Made by a program: the position numbers and the translations under genes
In this document: positions 44,057-54,836 of the stretch, one piece after another
How positions within the stretch are numbered: the stretch's first letter is position 1
Layout of the letters: every line of letters begins with the position of its first letter
Origin: an uncultured Pelagibacteraceae bacterium
GTDB lineage: Bacteria; Pseudomonadota; Alphaproteobacteria; Pelagibacterales; Pelagibacteraceae
Direction: 5' to 3'
Length of the DNA stretch: 64,000 nucleotides
Assembly (NCBI GenBank): GCA_902594675.1
Contig: CACJNE010000006.1
Location: 16,996-80,995 of the forward strand
The notes under the pieces: model-generated
What the model was told of the DNA's origin: nothing
What the model saw: the letters and a program-made list of their open reading frames with translations, nothing else
Database searches by the model: none

Positions 44057-45514
44057 ATGAAAGTAACAATAGAAAACAAAAAAGGTTTAGATAAAGATCT
44101 TAAAGTATTCATAGATAAAAAAACCATCTCAGGATTTATGGATGAAAAATATGAGGAAATAAGAAAAGATGTTGTAATAAAAGGTTTCAGACCTGGTAAA
44201 GTTCCTACTGAAATACTTAAAAGACAATTTGGTAAAGCAGTTTATGGTGAAGTAATAGACAAGTTATTAAAAGATACTACAACTAAAGCACTACAAGAAA
44301 ATAAAATTAAGCCTGCAGGACAACCAAAAATAGACTTAAAATCTTTTGGTGAAGGGAAAGATTTAGAATATATTATTTCAGTCACAGAGTTACCAGAAGT
44401 TTCTGCCAAAGGTTTAAACTCCATTAAAGTAGTCGAGTACGTTGTAAAGATTGACCCTAAAGAAACTGATAAAAGAATTAATGAAATCGCAAAAAGTCAA
44501 AATAATTTTAAAGATGCAGAAGCAGGTTATAATGCAAAGATTAATGATCTGGTAATTTTTGATTACAAGGGAACCATTGATGGAAATGAATTTAAAGGTA
44601 ATGAAGGTAAAAATACTCAACTAGTACTTGGTAAAGACCTATTTATAAAAGGTTTTGATAAACAATTAGAGGGAGTTAAATCGGGTGATCTAAAGAAGGT
44701 AAAAGTTAATTTGCCAGAAAACTTTCCCGAAAAAGATCTTATCAATAAAATTGCTGTTTTTGAATGTAAAGTAACAGCTGTTAAAGTTCCCGAAGAGGTA
44801 AAAGTAGATGACAATTTTGCTAAAAACATGGGAGCAAAAGATTTATTAAATCTTAAAGAGCTAATTTCAAAGCAAATAAATGATGAATATAAAAATTCAT
44901 TAGCCATAATTACAAAGAAAAAAATTTTAGAGCAAATAGAGAAAGAAAAATTAGATCAATTACCAGCTAATTTAATTGAGCAAGAAATTAAAATATTATC
45001 ACAAGGTATGAAAGATGATGAAATTAAAAAGAATGAAAAATCGTTACAAGATCAAGCTAAGAAAAGAATTAAAACTGGATTAATATTAAATGCATTTGGT
45101 GAAGAAAATAAAATAAATGTCTCACAAGAGGAAATAAATGTAGAAATACAAAAACAGTTTAGAATGATGCCTGGACAAGAGAAGATTGTTAAGGATTATT
45201 ATGAAAAAAATCCAGCAGCAATAGATAGTTTAAGAGGACAAATCTATGAGGCAAAAATAATTGAAGAAATTAAGAAAAAAGCAAAAACTACTAGAAAAGA
45301 AATTTCTAAAGAAGAGGCAGAAAAAATTTTAAAAGAAGAAAATGAAAATAATTTAAAAGAGCAGGCTAAGATTTCAAAAAAAAATGAAGATGAAAAAAAT
45401 AAGAATAAAAAGGAGCCCAAAAAGAAAGAAGTAAAAACAAAATCAAAAGATACAAAAAGTACTAAAACTTCTAAGTCCAAAACTAAAAAAGCAGAAAAGA
45501 TTAGCAAAAAGTAA
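44057..45514 (+). CDS. tig: Trigger factor with long charged C-terminal tail
   Basis: The ribosome-bound chaperone is built of an N-terminal ribosome-binding domain (GFRPGKVP near residue 45), an FKBP-like domain (~155-245, with [16 protein letters not shown]) and a helical C-terminal chaperone domain. The total of 485 residues exceeds the usual ~430 by a lysine/glutamate-rich tail (about residues 415-485, many KK and KTK blocks). The tail adds nothing to the known chaperone fold. The gene lies before clpP and clpX in the common tig-clpP-clpX-lon order. Confidence 0.95.
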   Translation: MKVTIENKKGLDKDLKVFIDKKTISGFMDEKYEEIRKDVVIKGFRPGKVPTEILKRQFGKAVYGEVIDKLLKDTTTKALQENKIKPAGQPKIDLKSFGEGKDLEYIISVTELPEVSAKGLNSIKVVEYVVKIDPKETDKRINEIAKSQNNFKDAEAGYNAKINDLVIFDYKGTIDGNEFKGNEGKNTQLVLGKDLFIKGFDKQLEGVKSGDLKKVKVNLPENFPEKDLINKIAVFECKVTAVKVPEEVKVDDNFAKNMGAKDLLNLKELISKQINDEYKNSLAIITKKKILEQIEKEKLDQLPANLIEQEIKILSQGMKDDEIKKNEKSLQDQAKKRIKTGLILNAFGEENKINVSQEEINVEIQKQFRMMPGQEKIVKDYYEKNPAAIDSLRGQIYEAKIIEEIKKKAKTTRKEISKEEAEKILKEENENNLKEQAKISKKNEDEKNKNKKEPKKKEVKTKSKDTKSTKTSKSKTKKAEKISKK

Positions 45515-45546
45515 TCACAAGTTGTATAAGGTTAATCGAATCAATT

Positions 45547-46158
45547 ATGTCTATTAAAATTCCAGAGCAATTGAATACCCTTATACCTATGGTTGTAGAA
45601 CAGTCTAGTAGAGGTGAGAGGGCTTACGATATTTATTCAAGATTGCTAAAAGAAAGAATTGTATTTGTAGTCGGCCCTATAAATGATGCTGTAGCATCTC
45701 TTGTTACTGCACAATTGTTATTTTTAGAGTCTGAAGATCCTAAAAAAGAAATTTCATTATATATTAATAGCCCAGGAGGACTCGTAACTGCTGGACTAGG
45801 AATTTATGATACGATGCAATATATAAAACCAGAAATTAGTACACTGTGCATTGGTCAGGCTGCGAGCATGGGTTCATTTTTACTGGCTGCTGGATCAAAA
45901 GGAAAAAGATTTTCATTGCCAAATTCTAGAATTATGGTGCATCAGCCTTCAGCTGGTTTTCAAGGGCAGGCAACAGATATTGAAATTCACGCTAACGAAG
46001 TTTTATCTTTAAAAAAAAGATTAAATGAAATCTATTCAAAACATACAGGAAAATCTGTTGATGAAATTAAATCAGCATTAGAGAGAGATAATTTTATGAC
46101 TCCAGATAACGCAAAAAGTTTTGGTTTGATAGACAAAGTGGTAGATAAAAGAGAATAA
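45547..46158 (+). CDS. clpP: ATP-dependent Clp protease proteolytic subunit
   Basis: This 203-residue serine peptidase has a complete triad: Ser107 in QAASMGS, His132 in MVHQPS and Asp181 in ERDNF, plus SPGG for the oxyanion hole. It forms the barrel that degrades proteins fed by ClpX. The start ATG lies 32 bases after the tig stop. It is of normal length for the family. Confidence 0.97.
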   Translation: MSIKIPEQLNTLIPMVVEQSSRGERAYDIYSRLLKERIVFVVGPINDAVASLVTAQLLFLESEDPKKEISLYINSPGGLVTAGLGIYDTMQYIKPEISTLCIGQAASMGSFLLAAGSKGKRFSLPNSRIMVHQPSAGFQGQATDIEIHANEVLSLKKRLNEIYSKHTGKSVDEIKSALERDNFMTPDNAKSFGLIDKVVDKRE

Positions 46159-46247
46159 GTTACTATATATAGTTTCTTCACAACCTGCACTTGATTACCT
46201 TGTATCATATGTATTAAAGTAATTATATTGATTCGAATTAAAAATTT

Positions 46248-47507
46248 ATGAGCAACAACAAAAATATTCTTTACTGTTCTTTTTGTGGCAAAAGCCAACA
46301 TGAAGTAAGAAAATTAATTGCAGGACCAACCGTATTCATTTGTGACGAATGTGTTGAACTTTGCATGGATATAATAAAAGAAGAAAGCAAAGATAATTTT
46401 GTAAAACACCAAGATGGTTTGCCACTACCAAAAGAAATATGTAAAGTGCTTGATGATTATGTAATTGGTCAATCTCATGCTAAAAAAGTTTTGTCTGTTG
46501 CTGTTCACAACCATTATAAAAGATTAAATTATGAAAACAAAACAAGCAAAACAGTTGAACTTTCTAAATCAAATATATTATTAGTTGGTCCCACTGGCTG
46601 TGGAAAAACACTGTTAGCCCAAACCCTTGCAAGGATACTAGATGTGCCTTTTACTATGGCTGATGCCACTACTTTAACTGAGGCTGGTTATGTAGGTGAA
46701 GACGTAGAGAATATAATTTTAAAATTATTACAAGCAGCAGACTATAATGTTGAAAAAGCCCAAAGGGGAATTGTTTATATAGACGAAGTTGATAAAATAA
46801 GTAGAAAGTCGGAGAATCCATCTATTACTAGAGATGTATCTGGTGAAGGTGTGCAACAAGCTTTATTAAAAATTATGGAAGGAACGGTCGCAAGTGTTCC
46901 ACCTCAAGGAGGTAGAAAGCACCCACAACAGGAATTTTTACAAGTTGATACAACAAATATATTGTTTATATGTGGAGGAGCTTTTGCTGGATTAGACAAA
47001 ATAATATCTCAAAGAGACAAAGGGTCCTCAATTGGATTTGGCGCAGAAGTAAAAACACTAGAAGACAAGAAAACTGGAGAATGGATGAAAAATTTAGAAC
47101 CAGAGGATTTATTAAGATATGGACTTATTCCAGAATTTATTGGTCGTTTACCAATTACAGCTACTCTTGAAGATTTAGATGAAAAATCCTTGGTCAAGAT
47201 ATTATTAGAACCAAAAAATTCTTTAATAAAACAGTATCAAGAACTATTTCGCCTAGAAGGAGTTAAATTAACTTTTAAAGATCAAGCAGTTAAAGATATA
47301 GCAAATAAAGCTATAAGTAAAAAAACAGGGGCTAGAGGATTGCGATCAATTTTAGAAAACCTCTTGCTAAAAACAATGTTTGACCTACCTGGACAGGATA
47401 ATATTGAGGAAGTAATAGTAGATGCTGGTACTACCAAAGGAACATCGCAACCAATAATCGTTCATACGAAGAACAAATCAAAAACAGAAAAGACTTCTGC
47501 GGCTTAA
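46248..47507 (+). CDS. clpX: ATP-dependent Clp protease unfoldase subunit ClpX
   Basis: This 419-residue AAA+ unfoldase has the N-terminal zinc-binding domain (Cys10, Cys13, Cys32, Cys35), Walker A GPTGCGKT (near residue 115), Walker [11 protein letters not shown] and the sensor-2 region [10 protein letters not shown]. It recognises degron-tagged proteins and feeds ClpP, encoded 89 bases upstream. Confidence 0.97.
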   Translation: MSNNKNILYCSFCGKSQHEVRKLIAGPTVFICDECVELCMDIIKEESKDNFVKHQDGLPLPKEICKVLDDYVIGQSHAKKVLSVAVHNHYKRLNYENKTSKTVELSKSNILLVGPTGCGKTLLAQTLARILDVPFTMADATTLTEAGYVGEDVENIILKLLQAADYNVEKAQRGIVYIDEVDKISRKSENPSITRDVSGEGVQQALLKIMEGTVASVPPQGGRKHPQQEFLQVDTTNILFICGGAFAGLDKIISQRDKGSSIGFGAEVKTLEDKKTGEWMKNLEPEDLLRYGLIPEFIGRLPITATLEDLDEKSLVKILLEPKNSLIKQYQELFRLEGVKLTFKDQAVKDIANKAISKKTGARGLRSILENLLLKTMFDLPGQDNIEEVIVDAGTTKGTSQPIIVHTKNKSKTEKTSAA

Positions 47508-47570
47508 TTAAGAGTTAATAAACAAAAGTTTCCTATTGCATTATAAAATATAATATCCATATTTAAGATT

Positions 47571-49958
47571 ATGGAAGTAAAATTATCACAACCCCTATTG
47601 CCTTTAAGAGACATAGTTGTCTTTCCAAGTATGGTAATTCCATTATTTGTTGGTAGAGATAAATCAATAACTGCATTAAATGAGGTAATGAAAAGTGACA
47701 AAAAGATAATTTTAGTAACACAAAAAAATTCTGAGGTTGATGACCCAAAGAAAAATGATGTTTTTTCATATGGATGTGAGAGTAATATTTTACAACTTTT
47801 AAAACTGCCAGATGGTACAGTCAAAGTTTTAGTTGAGGGCATTAGAAGAGTCAAAATCTTAGATTTTAAGGATGACGAAAAATTTATTACATGTACATAT
47901 GAACAACAAAAAGATGTTCTCAATAAAGATGAAGATTTATTGCCTCTTGCACATACAGCTGTAAGAAGATTAGAAAAATTAACTTCAGTAAATAAAAAAG
48001 TATCATCGGAAACTATTAACAACATTAAACAATTAAAAGATCCCTCAAAAATTGTGGATAATATTGTTTCTAATTTGAATGCATCAATATCAGAGAAACA
48101 ACAAATATTTGAAACATTGGACGTGAAGAAAAGATTAAATGCAGCTATTAAAATGATGGAAAGCGAAACAAGCATTATTGGTGTAGAAAAAAGAATTAGA
48201 GGAAGAGTGAAAACTCAAATGGAAAAAACACAAAGAGAATATTATTTAAATGAACAATTAAAAGCTATTCAAAAAGAATTAGGAGAAATTGAAGACGGTA
48301 AAGATGAAACTACAAATTTAAAAAAATCAATTCAAAAAGCCAAGATGCCAAAAGAGGTTGAGAAGAAATGTATGGCAGAACTAAAGAAACTTAAAAATAT
48401 GAGCCCTATGTCTGCAGAAGCAACTGTTGTTAGAAATTATCTAGATTGGATGATAGATCTTCCTTGGTTTAAAAAAGACAATGTTGATATTGATTTAAAC
48501 AAAGGTCTGAAAATTTTAGATGAAGATCATTTTGGTTTGGAGAAAGTAAAAGAGAGAATAATTGAATTTTTAGCAGTTCAAAAAAGAATGGAAAAAATTA
48601 AAGGACCAATTTTATGTTTAGTTGGACCGCCAGGAGTTGGAAAAACATCACTTGGAAAATCTATAGCTAAAGCTACAAATAGACAGTTTATAAGAATGTC
48701 ATTAGGAGGCGTTCGAGACGAGGCTGAGATTAGAGGTCATAGAAGAACATATATTGGGTCTTTGCCAGGAAAAATTATTCAAATGATGAAAAAGGCTGGT
48801 ACTAAAAACCCTTTATTTTTGCTGGACGAAGTTGACAAAATTGGAAATGATTACAGAGGAGATCCATCTTCAGCTTTGTTAGAAGCATTAGACCCTGAAC
48901 AAAATACTGCATTTAACGATCATTATTTAGAAGTTGATTATGATTTGTCTGATGTAATGTTTGTAACAACTGCAAATACATTAAATATTTTACCACCGCT
49001 TCTTGATAGAATGGAGGTAATAAGAATTCCGGGATATACTGAAGATGAAAAAATAAATATTGCTAATAAATATCTATTGCCCAAACAAATAAAAGAAAAT
49101 GGTGTAAAAGAAGGTGAGATGAAACTAGAGGATGGAACAATTAAAGAGATAATAAGAAGTTACACAAGAGAGTCAGGTGTAAGAAATCTAGAAAGAGAAA
49201 TTTCTAAAGTAACAAGAAAAGTTGTCAAAAAAGTTGTGAGTGGTGAAGTAGAAAAAGTGCAAGTAAATGAAAAAAATATTCCAGATTTTTTAGGAATCAA
49301 AAAATTCAAATTTGGTGAGGTAGAAGATAAAGATAAAACTGGAGTAGTGATCGGTTTAGCTTGGACAGAGGTAGGAGGTGAAATTCTCAAAATTGAAACT
49401 GTTAATATGCCGGGAAAAGGTAGAATGCAAATAACAGGAAAACTTGGTGATGTTATGCAAGAATCTGTGAAGGCTGCAAAATCATATGTAAGATCTAAAA
49501 GTTTAGAATACGGAATAATTCCGCCTCTTTTTGAAAAAAAAGATTTTCATATTCATGTACCAGAAGGGGCAACTCCAAAGGATGGACCATCAGCTGGTAT
49601 TGCTATGGTGACTTCTATAGTTTCATCTATCACAAATATTCCTGTAAAAAGAGAAATTGCTATGACAGGTGAGGTAACAATAACAGGTCAAGTTTTACAA
49701 ATAGGGGGTTTAAAAGAAAAATTACTAGCTGCTCATAGAGCAGGGGTAAAAAAAGTATTAATTCCAAAAGAAAATGAAAAGGATTTGATTGATATTCCAA
49801 AAAAAGTAAGAGAGGATATTAAAATTATACCAGTCGAAACTGCAGATGAGGTATTAAAAATTGCCCTTTCAAAGGAGTTAAAACCCGTGGAATGGACTGA
49901 AGTAGATAAAATCTCAGACGGCAAAAAAGACGATAAATCTCAAGCTAGTATTCAGTAA
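47571..49958 (+). CDS. lon: Lon ATP-dependent protease
   Basis: This 795-residue LonA protein has the N-terminal LON domain (~5-200, LPLRDIVVFPSMVIPLFVGR), AAA+ module with Walker A GPPGVGKTS and Walker B FLLDEVDKI, and the C-terminal serine protease domain with the Ser674/Lys717 dyad (PKDGPSAG and GGLKEKL). It degrades misfolded proteins. The start at 47571 follows clpX by 63 bases, with a TATAAT-like -10 hexamer at 47549-47554. Confidence 0.97.
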   Translation: MEVKLSQPLLPLRDIVVFPSMVIPLFVGRDKSITALNEVMKSDKKIILVTQKNSEVDDPKKNDVFSYGCESNILQLLKLPDGTVKVLVEGIRRVKILDFKDDEKFITCTYEQQKDVLNKDEDLLPLAHTAVRRLEKLTSVNKKVSSETINNIKQLKDPSKIVDNIVSNLNASISEKQQIFETLDVKKRLNAAIKMMESETSIIGVEKRIRGRVKTQMEKTQREYYLNEQLKAIQKELGEIEDGKDETTNLKKSIQKAKMPKEVEKKCMAELKKLKNMSPMSAEATVVRNYLDWMIDLPWFKKDNVDIDLNKGLKILDEDHFGLEKVKERIIEFLAVQKRMEKIKGPILCLVGPPGVGKTSLGKSIAKATNRQFIRMSLGGVRDEAEIRGHRRTYIGSLPGKIIQMMKKAGTKNPLFLLDEVDKIGNDYRGDPSSALLEALDPEQNTAFNDHYLEVDYDLSDVMFVTTANTLNILPPLLDRMEVIRIPGYTEDEKINIANKYLLPKQIKENGVKEGEMKLEDGTIKEIIRSYTRESGVRNLEREISKVTRKVVKKVVSGEVEKVQVNEKNIPDFLGIKKFKFGEVEDKDKTGVVIGLAWTEVGGEILKIETVNMPGKGRMQITGKLGDVMQESVKAAKSYVRSKSLEYGIIPPLFEKKDFHIHVPEGATPKDGPSAGIAMVTSIVSSITNIPVKREIAMTGEVTITGQVLQIGGLKEKLLAAHRAGVKKVLIPKENEKDLIDIPKKVREDIKIIPVETADEVLKIALSKELKPVEWTEVDKISDGKKDDKSQASIQ

Positions 49959-50006
49959 TAAACAATTTACTTTATTATTATGTTGATGTATGAGTACCAT
50001 GATTTT

Positions 50007-50082
50007 GGGTGGTTAGCTCAGTTGGTAGAGCATCTCGTTTACACCGAGGGGGTCAAAGGTTCGAGTCCTTTACTACCCACCA
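50007..50082 (+). tRNA. tRNA-Val (anticodon UAC)
   Basis: The 76-base cloverleaf has acceptor GGGTGGT/ACTACCC, D-arm TAGCTCAGTTGGTAGAGCA, anticodon loop TTTACAC giving UAC, T-loop GGTTCGAGTCC and an encoded CCA. It is preceded by a plausible promoter (TTTACT at 49966, TATGAG at 49989). Confidence 0.95.
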
Positions 50083-50093
50083 TTTACACCTGT

Positions 50094-50170
50094 GGGGGTG
50101 TAGCTCAGTTGGTTAGAGCACCTGCCTGTCACGCAGGGGGCCGAGGGTTCGAGTCCCTTCACTCCCGCCA
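50094..50170 (+). tRNA. tRNA-Asp (anticodon GUC)
   Basis: The 77-base cloverleaf has acceptor GGGGGTG/CACTCCC, D-arm TAGCTCAGTTGGTTAGAGCA, anticodon loop CTGTCAC giving GUC, T-loop GGTTCGAGTCC and an encoded GCCA end. It lies 11 bases after tRNA-Val, so the two are cotranscribed. Confidence 0.95.
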
Positions 50171-50197
50171 TTATTAAGCAAAACTGGGCTTAAAAAT

Positions 50198-50228
50198 GTG
50201 ACATATCTCCACTTTTAGTTGTTATAAT
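50198..50228 (+). promoter_or_regulatory. Promoter of the nuo operon
   Basis: A perfect TATAAT (50223-50228) with GTGACA (50198-50203) as a -35-like hexamer 19 bases upstream lies between tRNA-Asp and nuoA. Transcription would start near 50235, only about 14 bases before the nuoA ATG. Spacing is longer than ideal. Confidence 0.5.
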
Positions 50229-50248
50229 AGTTGTTACATAGGAATCAA

Positions 50249-50617
50249 ATGCTTGCGGAATTTTTAAAAGATTATCTACCGATAATACTATTTTTGATTA
50301 TAGCTCTTGGTGTGAGTTTAGCTTTTGTTGCAATTAATTATATTGCAGCTCCAAAAAACCCAGATCCAGAAAAGCTTTCAGCATATGAATGTGGATTTGA
50401 GCCTTTCAATGATTCTAGGATGGAGTTTGATGTAAGATTTTATCTAGTAGCTATATTATTTATAATTTTTGATTTAGAAATTGCATTCTTATTTCCATGG
50501 GCAATTTCACTTGGACAAATAGGTTTGTTTGGTTTCTACTCTATGATGTTATTTTTATTTATTTTAACTGTTGGATTTATTTATGAGTGGAAAAAAGGAG
50601 CCTTAGATTGGGAATAA
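50249..50617 (+). CDS. nuoA: NADH-quinone oxidoreductase subunit A
   Basis: The ATG at 50249 has a ribosome binding site AGGA (50240-50243) and gives a 122-residue protein with three membrane helices. [20 protein letters not shown] is the conserved NuoA loop. It forms part of the quinone-side junction of complex I. An in-frame TTG at 50231 is less likely. It is the first gene of the nuoA-N operon. Confidence 0.95.
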   Translation: MLAEFLKDYLPIILFLIIALGVSLAFVAINYIAAPKNPDPEKLSAYECGFEPFNDSRMEFDVRFYLVAILFIIFDLEIAFLFPWAISLGQIGLFGFYSMMLFLFILTVGFIYEWKKGALDWE

Positions 50618-50618
50618 A

Positions 50619-51140
50619 ATGAATTTAGAAGATAGAAAAAAAGACATTCCTGAAGAGTTTAAACAATTAGCTCAAGATTTTAGTGATAACGGTTTTATAA
50701 CAACATCATTAGATAATCTCATTAATTGGGCAAGAACTGGTTCATTGCATTGGATGACTTTTGGATTAGCATGTTGTGCTGTTGAAATGATGCAAACATC
50801 AATGCCAAGGTATGATCTTGAAAGGTTTGGTGCAGCACCAAGAGCATCACCACGTCAATCAGACGTTATGATAGTTGCCGGAACCTTAACAAACAAAATG
50901 GCGCCAGCTCTAAGAAAAGTTTATGATCAAATGCCTGAGCCTAGATATGTAATATCTATGGGAAGTTGTGCTAATGGTGGAGGTTATTATCATTATTCAT
51001 ATTCTGTAGTAAGAGGATGCGATCGTGTGGTACCTGTTGATGTATATGTTCCAGGATGCCCACCTTCAGCTGAAGCACTGCTCTATGGAATTCTACAATT
51101 ACAAAAAAAAATTAGAAATAAAGGTTCTTTAGAAAGATAA
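50619..51140 (+). CDS. nuoB: NADH-quinone oxidoreductase subunit B
   Basis: This 173-residue subunit holds the N2 iron-sulfur cluster, with cysteines in [17 protein letters not shown] and VPGCPPS. N2 passes electrons to ubiquinone. The gene begins 1 base after nuoA. Confidence 0.97.
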   Translation: MNLEDRKKDIPEEFKQLAQDFSDNGFITTSLDNLINWARTGSLHWMTFGLACCAVEMMQTSMPRYDLERFGAAPRASPRQSDVMIVAGTLTNKMAPALRKVYDQMPEPRYVISMGSCANGGGYYHYSYSVVRGCDRVVPVDVYVPGCPPSAEALLYGILQLQKKIRNKGSLER

Positions 51141-51141
51141 A

Positions 51142-51732
51142 ATGAAAAGTCTTGAGGACGTAGAAAAATTTATAAATTCTGAGTTAGCTTCTAAAATAAA
51201 TAATTCATTTATTAAGCATAATAGTATTTATTTAAATATTGATCATGATGAATTAATTGATGTAATTTCTTTTTTAAAAACTAACAAGGAAACTAAATTT
51301 AGGCAATTAATTGAAATTACAGCTGTGGATTATCCAGAGAATGAAAAAAGATTTAAGATGGTCTATCTATTATTAAGTCATGAATATAACCACAGAATCA
51401 TAATTGATTATGCAATCAAAGAAAATGATGTAATTTCGTCATTAACCTCAATATTTCCATCTGCAAATTGGATGGAAAGAGAAGTTTTTGACATGTATGG
51501 GTTAAATTTTAAAAATCATCCTGATTTAAGAAGAATTTTAACTGATTATGGTTTTCAGGGTCATCCTTTAAGAAAAGATTTTCCTCTTACCGGTCACAAT
51601 GAAGTTAGATATAGCGAGGAAGAAAAAAAAGTGATTTATGAACCTGTTAAATTAGAGCAAAATTATAGAAATTTTGATTATGAAAGTCCATGGGAAGGTA
51701 CAAAGTATATTAAAGAAATAAAAAAAAACTAA
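51142..51732 (+). CDS. nuoC: NADH-quinone oxidoreductase subunit C
   Basis: This 196-residue subunit is separate from NuoD, as in alphaproteobacteria (gammaproteobacteria often fuse them). The conserved [33 protein letters not shown] block is intact. It helps to hold the quinone-binding arm together. Its stop overlaps nuoD by one base (TAATG). Confidence 0.96.
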   Translation: MKSLEDVEKFINSELASKINNSFIKHNSIYLNIDHDELIDVISFLKTNKETKFRQLIEITAVDYPENEKRFKMVYLLLSHEYNHRIIIDYAIKENDVISSLTSIFPSANWMEREVFDMYGLNFKNHPDLRRILTDYGFQGHPLRKDFPLTGHNEVRYSEEEKKVIYEPVKLEQNYRNFDYESPWEGTKYIKEIKKN

Positions 51733-52907
51733 TGGCAAAAGAAAAAAAAACATTAAATTTAAATTTTGGTCCTCAACATCCTGCTGCTCATGGAGTTTTA
51801 AGATTAATACTTCAATTAGATGGAGAAGTTGTTGAAAAAGCTGATCCTCATATAGGATTATTACATAGGGGTACAGAGAAATTAATAGAAAACAAAACAT
51901 ATATGCAGGCCGTTCCATATTTTGACCGTCTTGATTATGTGGCTCCAATGAATCAAGAACACGCATTCGCTTTAGCAATAGAAAAAATTCTTAAAATTGA
52001 GGTTCCTGCTAGAGCGAAATACATAAGAGTAATGTTCTGTGAAATAGGACGGATATTAAGCCATATATTAAATGTAACTACCCAGGCAATGGATGTTGGA
52101 GCGTTAACTCCAACATTATGGGGGTTTGAGGAAAGAGAAAAATTAATGGGATTTTATGAAAGGGTATCTGGATCAAGATTGCATGCAAATTATTTTAGAG
52201 CCGGCGGAGTACATAAAGATTTTCCTAGTGGACTTGATAGTGATATAGGTGAATTTTGCGAAAAATTCCCAAAAATTATTGATGATTTAGAAACTTTATT
52301 AACTGATAATAGAATATTTAAACAAAGAAATGTAGATATTGGAATAGTATCAAAGCAGGATGCGCTCGATTATTCTTTTTCTGGAGTTATGTTAAGAGGC
52401 TCGGGTGTAGCATGGGATCTAAGAAGAAGCCAACCTTATGATTGTTATGACGATTTAGAATTTAAAATTCCTATTGGAAAAAACGGAGATTGTTATGACA
52501 GATATCTTTGCAGAATTGAAGAAATGAGAGAAAGCGTAAAAATTATTAAACAGTGTTTAAAAAATATTCCAAAAGGACCAATTAAAACAGAAGATGGAAA
52601 AATATCTCCACCACCTAAGAAAGAAATTAAACAGTCTATGGAAGCTTTAATCCATCATTTTAAGTTATTTACAGAGGGATATAGGGTTGAAAAAGATGAA
52701 ATATATACAGCAGTTGAGGCACCAAAAGGAGAATTTGGGGTTTATCTAATTTCAGATGGTTCAAGCAAACCATACAAATGTAAAATCAGAGCACCTGGAT
52801 TTACCCACCTTCAAGCTATGGATTATTTAATAAAAGGCCACATGCTTGCTGATGTACCTGCAGTTTTAGGTTCAATGGATATTGTTTTTGGAGAGGTAGA
52901 TAGATGA
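51732..52907 (+). CDS. nuoD: NADH-quinone oxidoreductase subunit D
   Basis: This 391-residue 49-kDa-type subunit opens with [15 protein letters not shown] and contains [14 protein letters not shown], the region that lines the quinone pocket with NuoB. The C-terminal FGEVDR is the usual end. It overlaps nuoE by 4 bases. Confidence 0.97.
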   Translation: MAKEKKTLNLNFGPQHPAAHGVLRLILQLDGEVVEKADPHIGLLHRGTEKLIENKTYMQAVPYFDRLDYVAPMNQEHAFALAIEKILKIEVPARAKYIRVMFCEIGRILSHILNVTTQAMDVGALTPTLWGFEEREKLMGFYERVSGSRLHANYFRAGGVHKDFPSGLDSDIGEFCEKFPKIIDDLETLLTDNRIFKQRNVDIGIVSKQDALDYSFSGVMLRGSGVAWDLRRSQPYDCYDDLEFKIPIGKNGDCYDRYLCRIEEMRESVKIIKQCLKNIPKGPIKTEDGKISPPPKKEIKQSMEALIHHFKLFTEGYRVEKDEIYTAVEAPKGEFGVYLISDGSSKPYKCKIRAPGFTHLQAMDYLIKGHMLADVPAVLGSMDIVFGEVDR

Positions 52908-53512
52908 GCGTAAAAAAAATTCATAAAGAACAGCCTGAAACCTTTGAATTTAGTGTTAAAAACATGGAGGCAGCAAATAAAATTGTTTCTAATTATCCAA
53001 ATGGGAGACAACAGAGTGCTGTAATGGCTTTGTTATATATAGCTCAAAGACAAAATGACAATTGGATACCGTTACAAGCAATGAAATACATAGCTAAATT
53101 TTTAGACATGCCTTATATAAAAGTTTATGAAGTTGCAACTTTTTATTCAATGTATAATTTATCGCCAGTTGGTAAATATTTCTTTCAAATTTGTACTACA
53201 ACACCCTGTATGCTTAGAGGAGCGTATGATTTAGTAAAAGTTTGTAAAAATAAAATATCTGAAAAAGAAAATGTATTATCTGAAGATGGAAAAATTTCTT
53301 GGATGGAAGTTGAATGTTTGGGTGCATGTGTTAACGCTCCAATGATGCAAGTTAATGAGGATTATTATGAAGACTTGAATGATAAAAAACTTGAAGAAAT
53401 AATTGAGACGATATACCAAAATAAAATCCCAAAACCAGGATCTTATTCTGGAAGAATAAATGCAGAACCAGTGAACAATAGAAAAACTTTATTAGGTAAC
53501 AAAAATGCTTAA
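52904..53512 (+). CDS. nuoE: NADH-quinone oxidoreductase subunit E
   Basis: This 202-residue 24-kDa-type subunit has the [2Fe-2S] N1a ligands in CTTTPC and ECLGAC. It joins NuoF and NuoG in the NADH-oxidising module. The C-terminal ~40 residues form a short extension. It overlaps nuoF by 8 bases. Confidence 0.96.
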   Translation: MSVKKIHKEQPETFEFSVKNMEAANKIVSNYPNGRQQSAVMALLYIAQRQNDNWIPLQAMKYIAKFLDMPYIKVYEVATFYSMYNLSPVGKYFFQICTTTPCMLRGAYDLVKVCKNKISEKENVLSEDGKISWMEVECLGACVNAPMMQVNEDYYEDLNDKKLEEIIETIYQNKIPKPGSYSGRINAEPVNNRKTLLGNKNA

Positions 53513-54836
53513 AGACGAAGATAGAATTTTTCAAAATTTGTACAATGATAGTGGTGCTGATATTGAATCTGCTAAATTAAGAAATGATTGGAATGGAACA
53601 AAAGAAATTTTAGAAAAAGGAAGAGAGTGGATAATCAATGAAGTTAAATCATCAGAGCTTAGAGGACGTGGTGGAGCTGGTTTTCCAACTGGTCTAAAAT
53701 GGTCATTTGCACCTAAAGAAGTAGGGTCTAGACCACATTACCTAGTTATCAATGCTGATGAATCAGAACCTGGAACGTGTAAAGATAGAGATATATTAAG
53801 ATTTGAACCTCACAAATTAATAGAGGGATGTTTAATTGCTTCTTACGCAGTTAATGCCCATAAATGCTATATTTATATTAGAGGTGAATATTTTAATGAA
53901 GGTAGAAAACTTCAAACTGCAATCGATGAGGCTTACAAAAATAATTTAATTGGTAAAAATGCCTTAAATTCAGGATGGGATTTAGATATTTATATTCATT
54001 ATGGTGCAGGTGCCTATATTTGCGGTGAAGAAACTGCACTACTTGAGAGTTTGGAAGGAAAAAAGGGTCAACCAAGATTAAAGCCACCATTTCCAGCATT
54101 AATTGGACTATATGGATGCCCTACTATCATAAATAATGTTGAGACTGTTGCAGCCGTTCCTACAATTCTAAGAAGAGGTGCAAAATGGTTTAGTTCACTT
54201 GGAAGAGCTAAAAACACTGGAACAAAAATTTATTGTATTTCTGGAAACGTCAATAACCCATGTAACGTTGAGGAAGAAATGGGAGTTCCACTTAAGGAAT
54301 TAATTGAAACCCATGCAGGTGGTGTAGTTGGTGGATGGGAGAATCTAAAAGCAGTAATACCCGGTGGTTCTTCAATGCCAATGCTACCTAAAGAAATATG
54401 TGACAACATGAAAATGGATTTTGATGCATGTGTTGAAAATAAAACAGGACTAGGAACAGCAGGTATCGTTGTGATTAATAATGACCAAGATATTATCAAG
54501 TGTATGGCAAGAATAGCTAGATTTTATAAACATGAAAGTTGTGGTCAGTGTACTCCATGTAGGGAGGGATCTGGATGGATGTGGAGAATGTTGGAAAGAA
54601 TGGCAGCAGGCGAGGCGACACCAGATGAAGTAAATATGCTTTTTGATGTAACAAAACAAATAGAAGGTCATACTATTTGTGCATTTGGCGAAGGTTCCTC
54701 TTGGCCGGTTCAAGGATTAATCAGACATTTTAAAGATGAAATACTTGAAAGAAATAAATTTGACCCTGTTGTGAAAAAAAACAAAAATATTCCATACCTT
54801 GTTGATCAACATTTGTTAGAAAAGGAAAATGCCTAA
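53505..54836 (+). CDS. nuoF: NADH-quinone oxidoreductase subunit F
   Basis: This 443-residue NADH- and FMN-binding subunit has [14 protein letters not shown] (NADH site), the FMN-binding [19 protein letters not shown], and the N3 cluster cysteines in [14 protein letters not shown] plus [11 protein letters not shown]. It is the electron entry site. It overlaps nuoG by 8 bases. Confidence 0.97.
   Translation: MLKDEDRIFQNLYNDSGADIESAKLRNDWNGTKEILEKGREWIINEVKSSELRGRGGAGFPTGLKWSFAPKEVGSRPHYLVINADESEPGTCKDRDILRFEPHKLIEGCLIASYAVNAHKCYIYIRGEYFNEGRKLQTAIDEAYKNNLIGKNALNSGWDLDIYIHYGAGAYICGEETALLESLEGKKGQPRLKPPFPALIGLYGCPTIINNVETVAAVPTILRRGAKWFSSLGRAKNTGTKIYCISGNVNNPCNVEEEMGVPLKELIETHAGGVVGGWENLKAVIPGGSSMPMLPKEICDNMKMDFDACVENKTGLGTAGIVVINNDQDIIKCMARIARFYKHESCGQCTPCREGSGWMWRMLERMAAGEATPDEVNMLFDVTKQIEGHTICAFGEGSSWPVQGLIRHFKDEILERNKFDPVVKKNKNIPYLVDQHLLEKENA

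Noticed and set aside
49980..50177. A 65-codon frame spanning tRNA-Val and tRNA-Asp
   Set aside because: It is built from tRNA sequence (both cloverleaves are perfect), so it is not a protein gene.
50174..50193. TTAAGC/GCTTAA hairpin after tRNA-Asp
   Set aside because: No T-run follows on the plus strand, so it is not a convincing terminator of the tRNA transcript.
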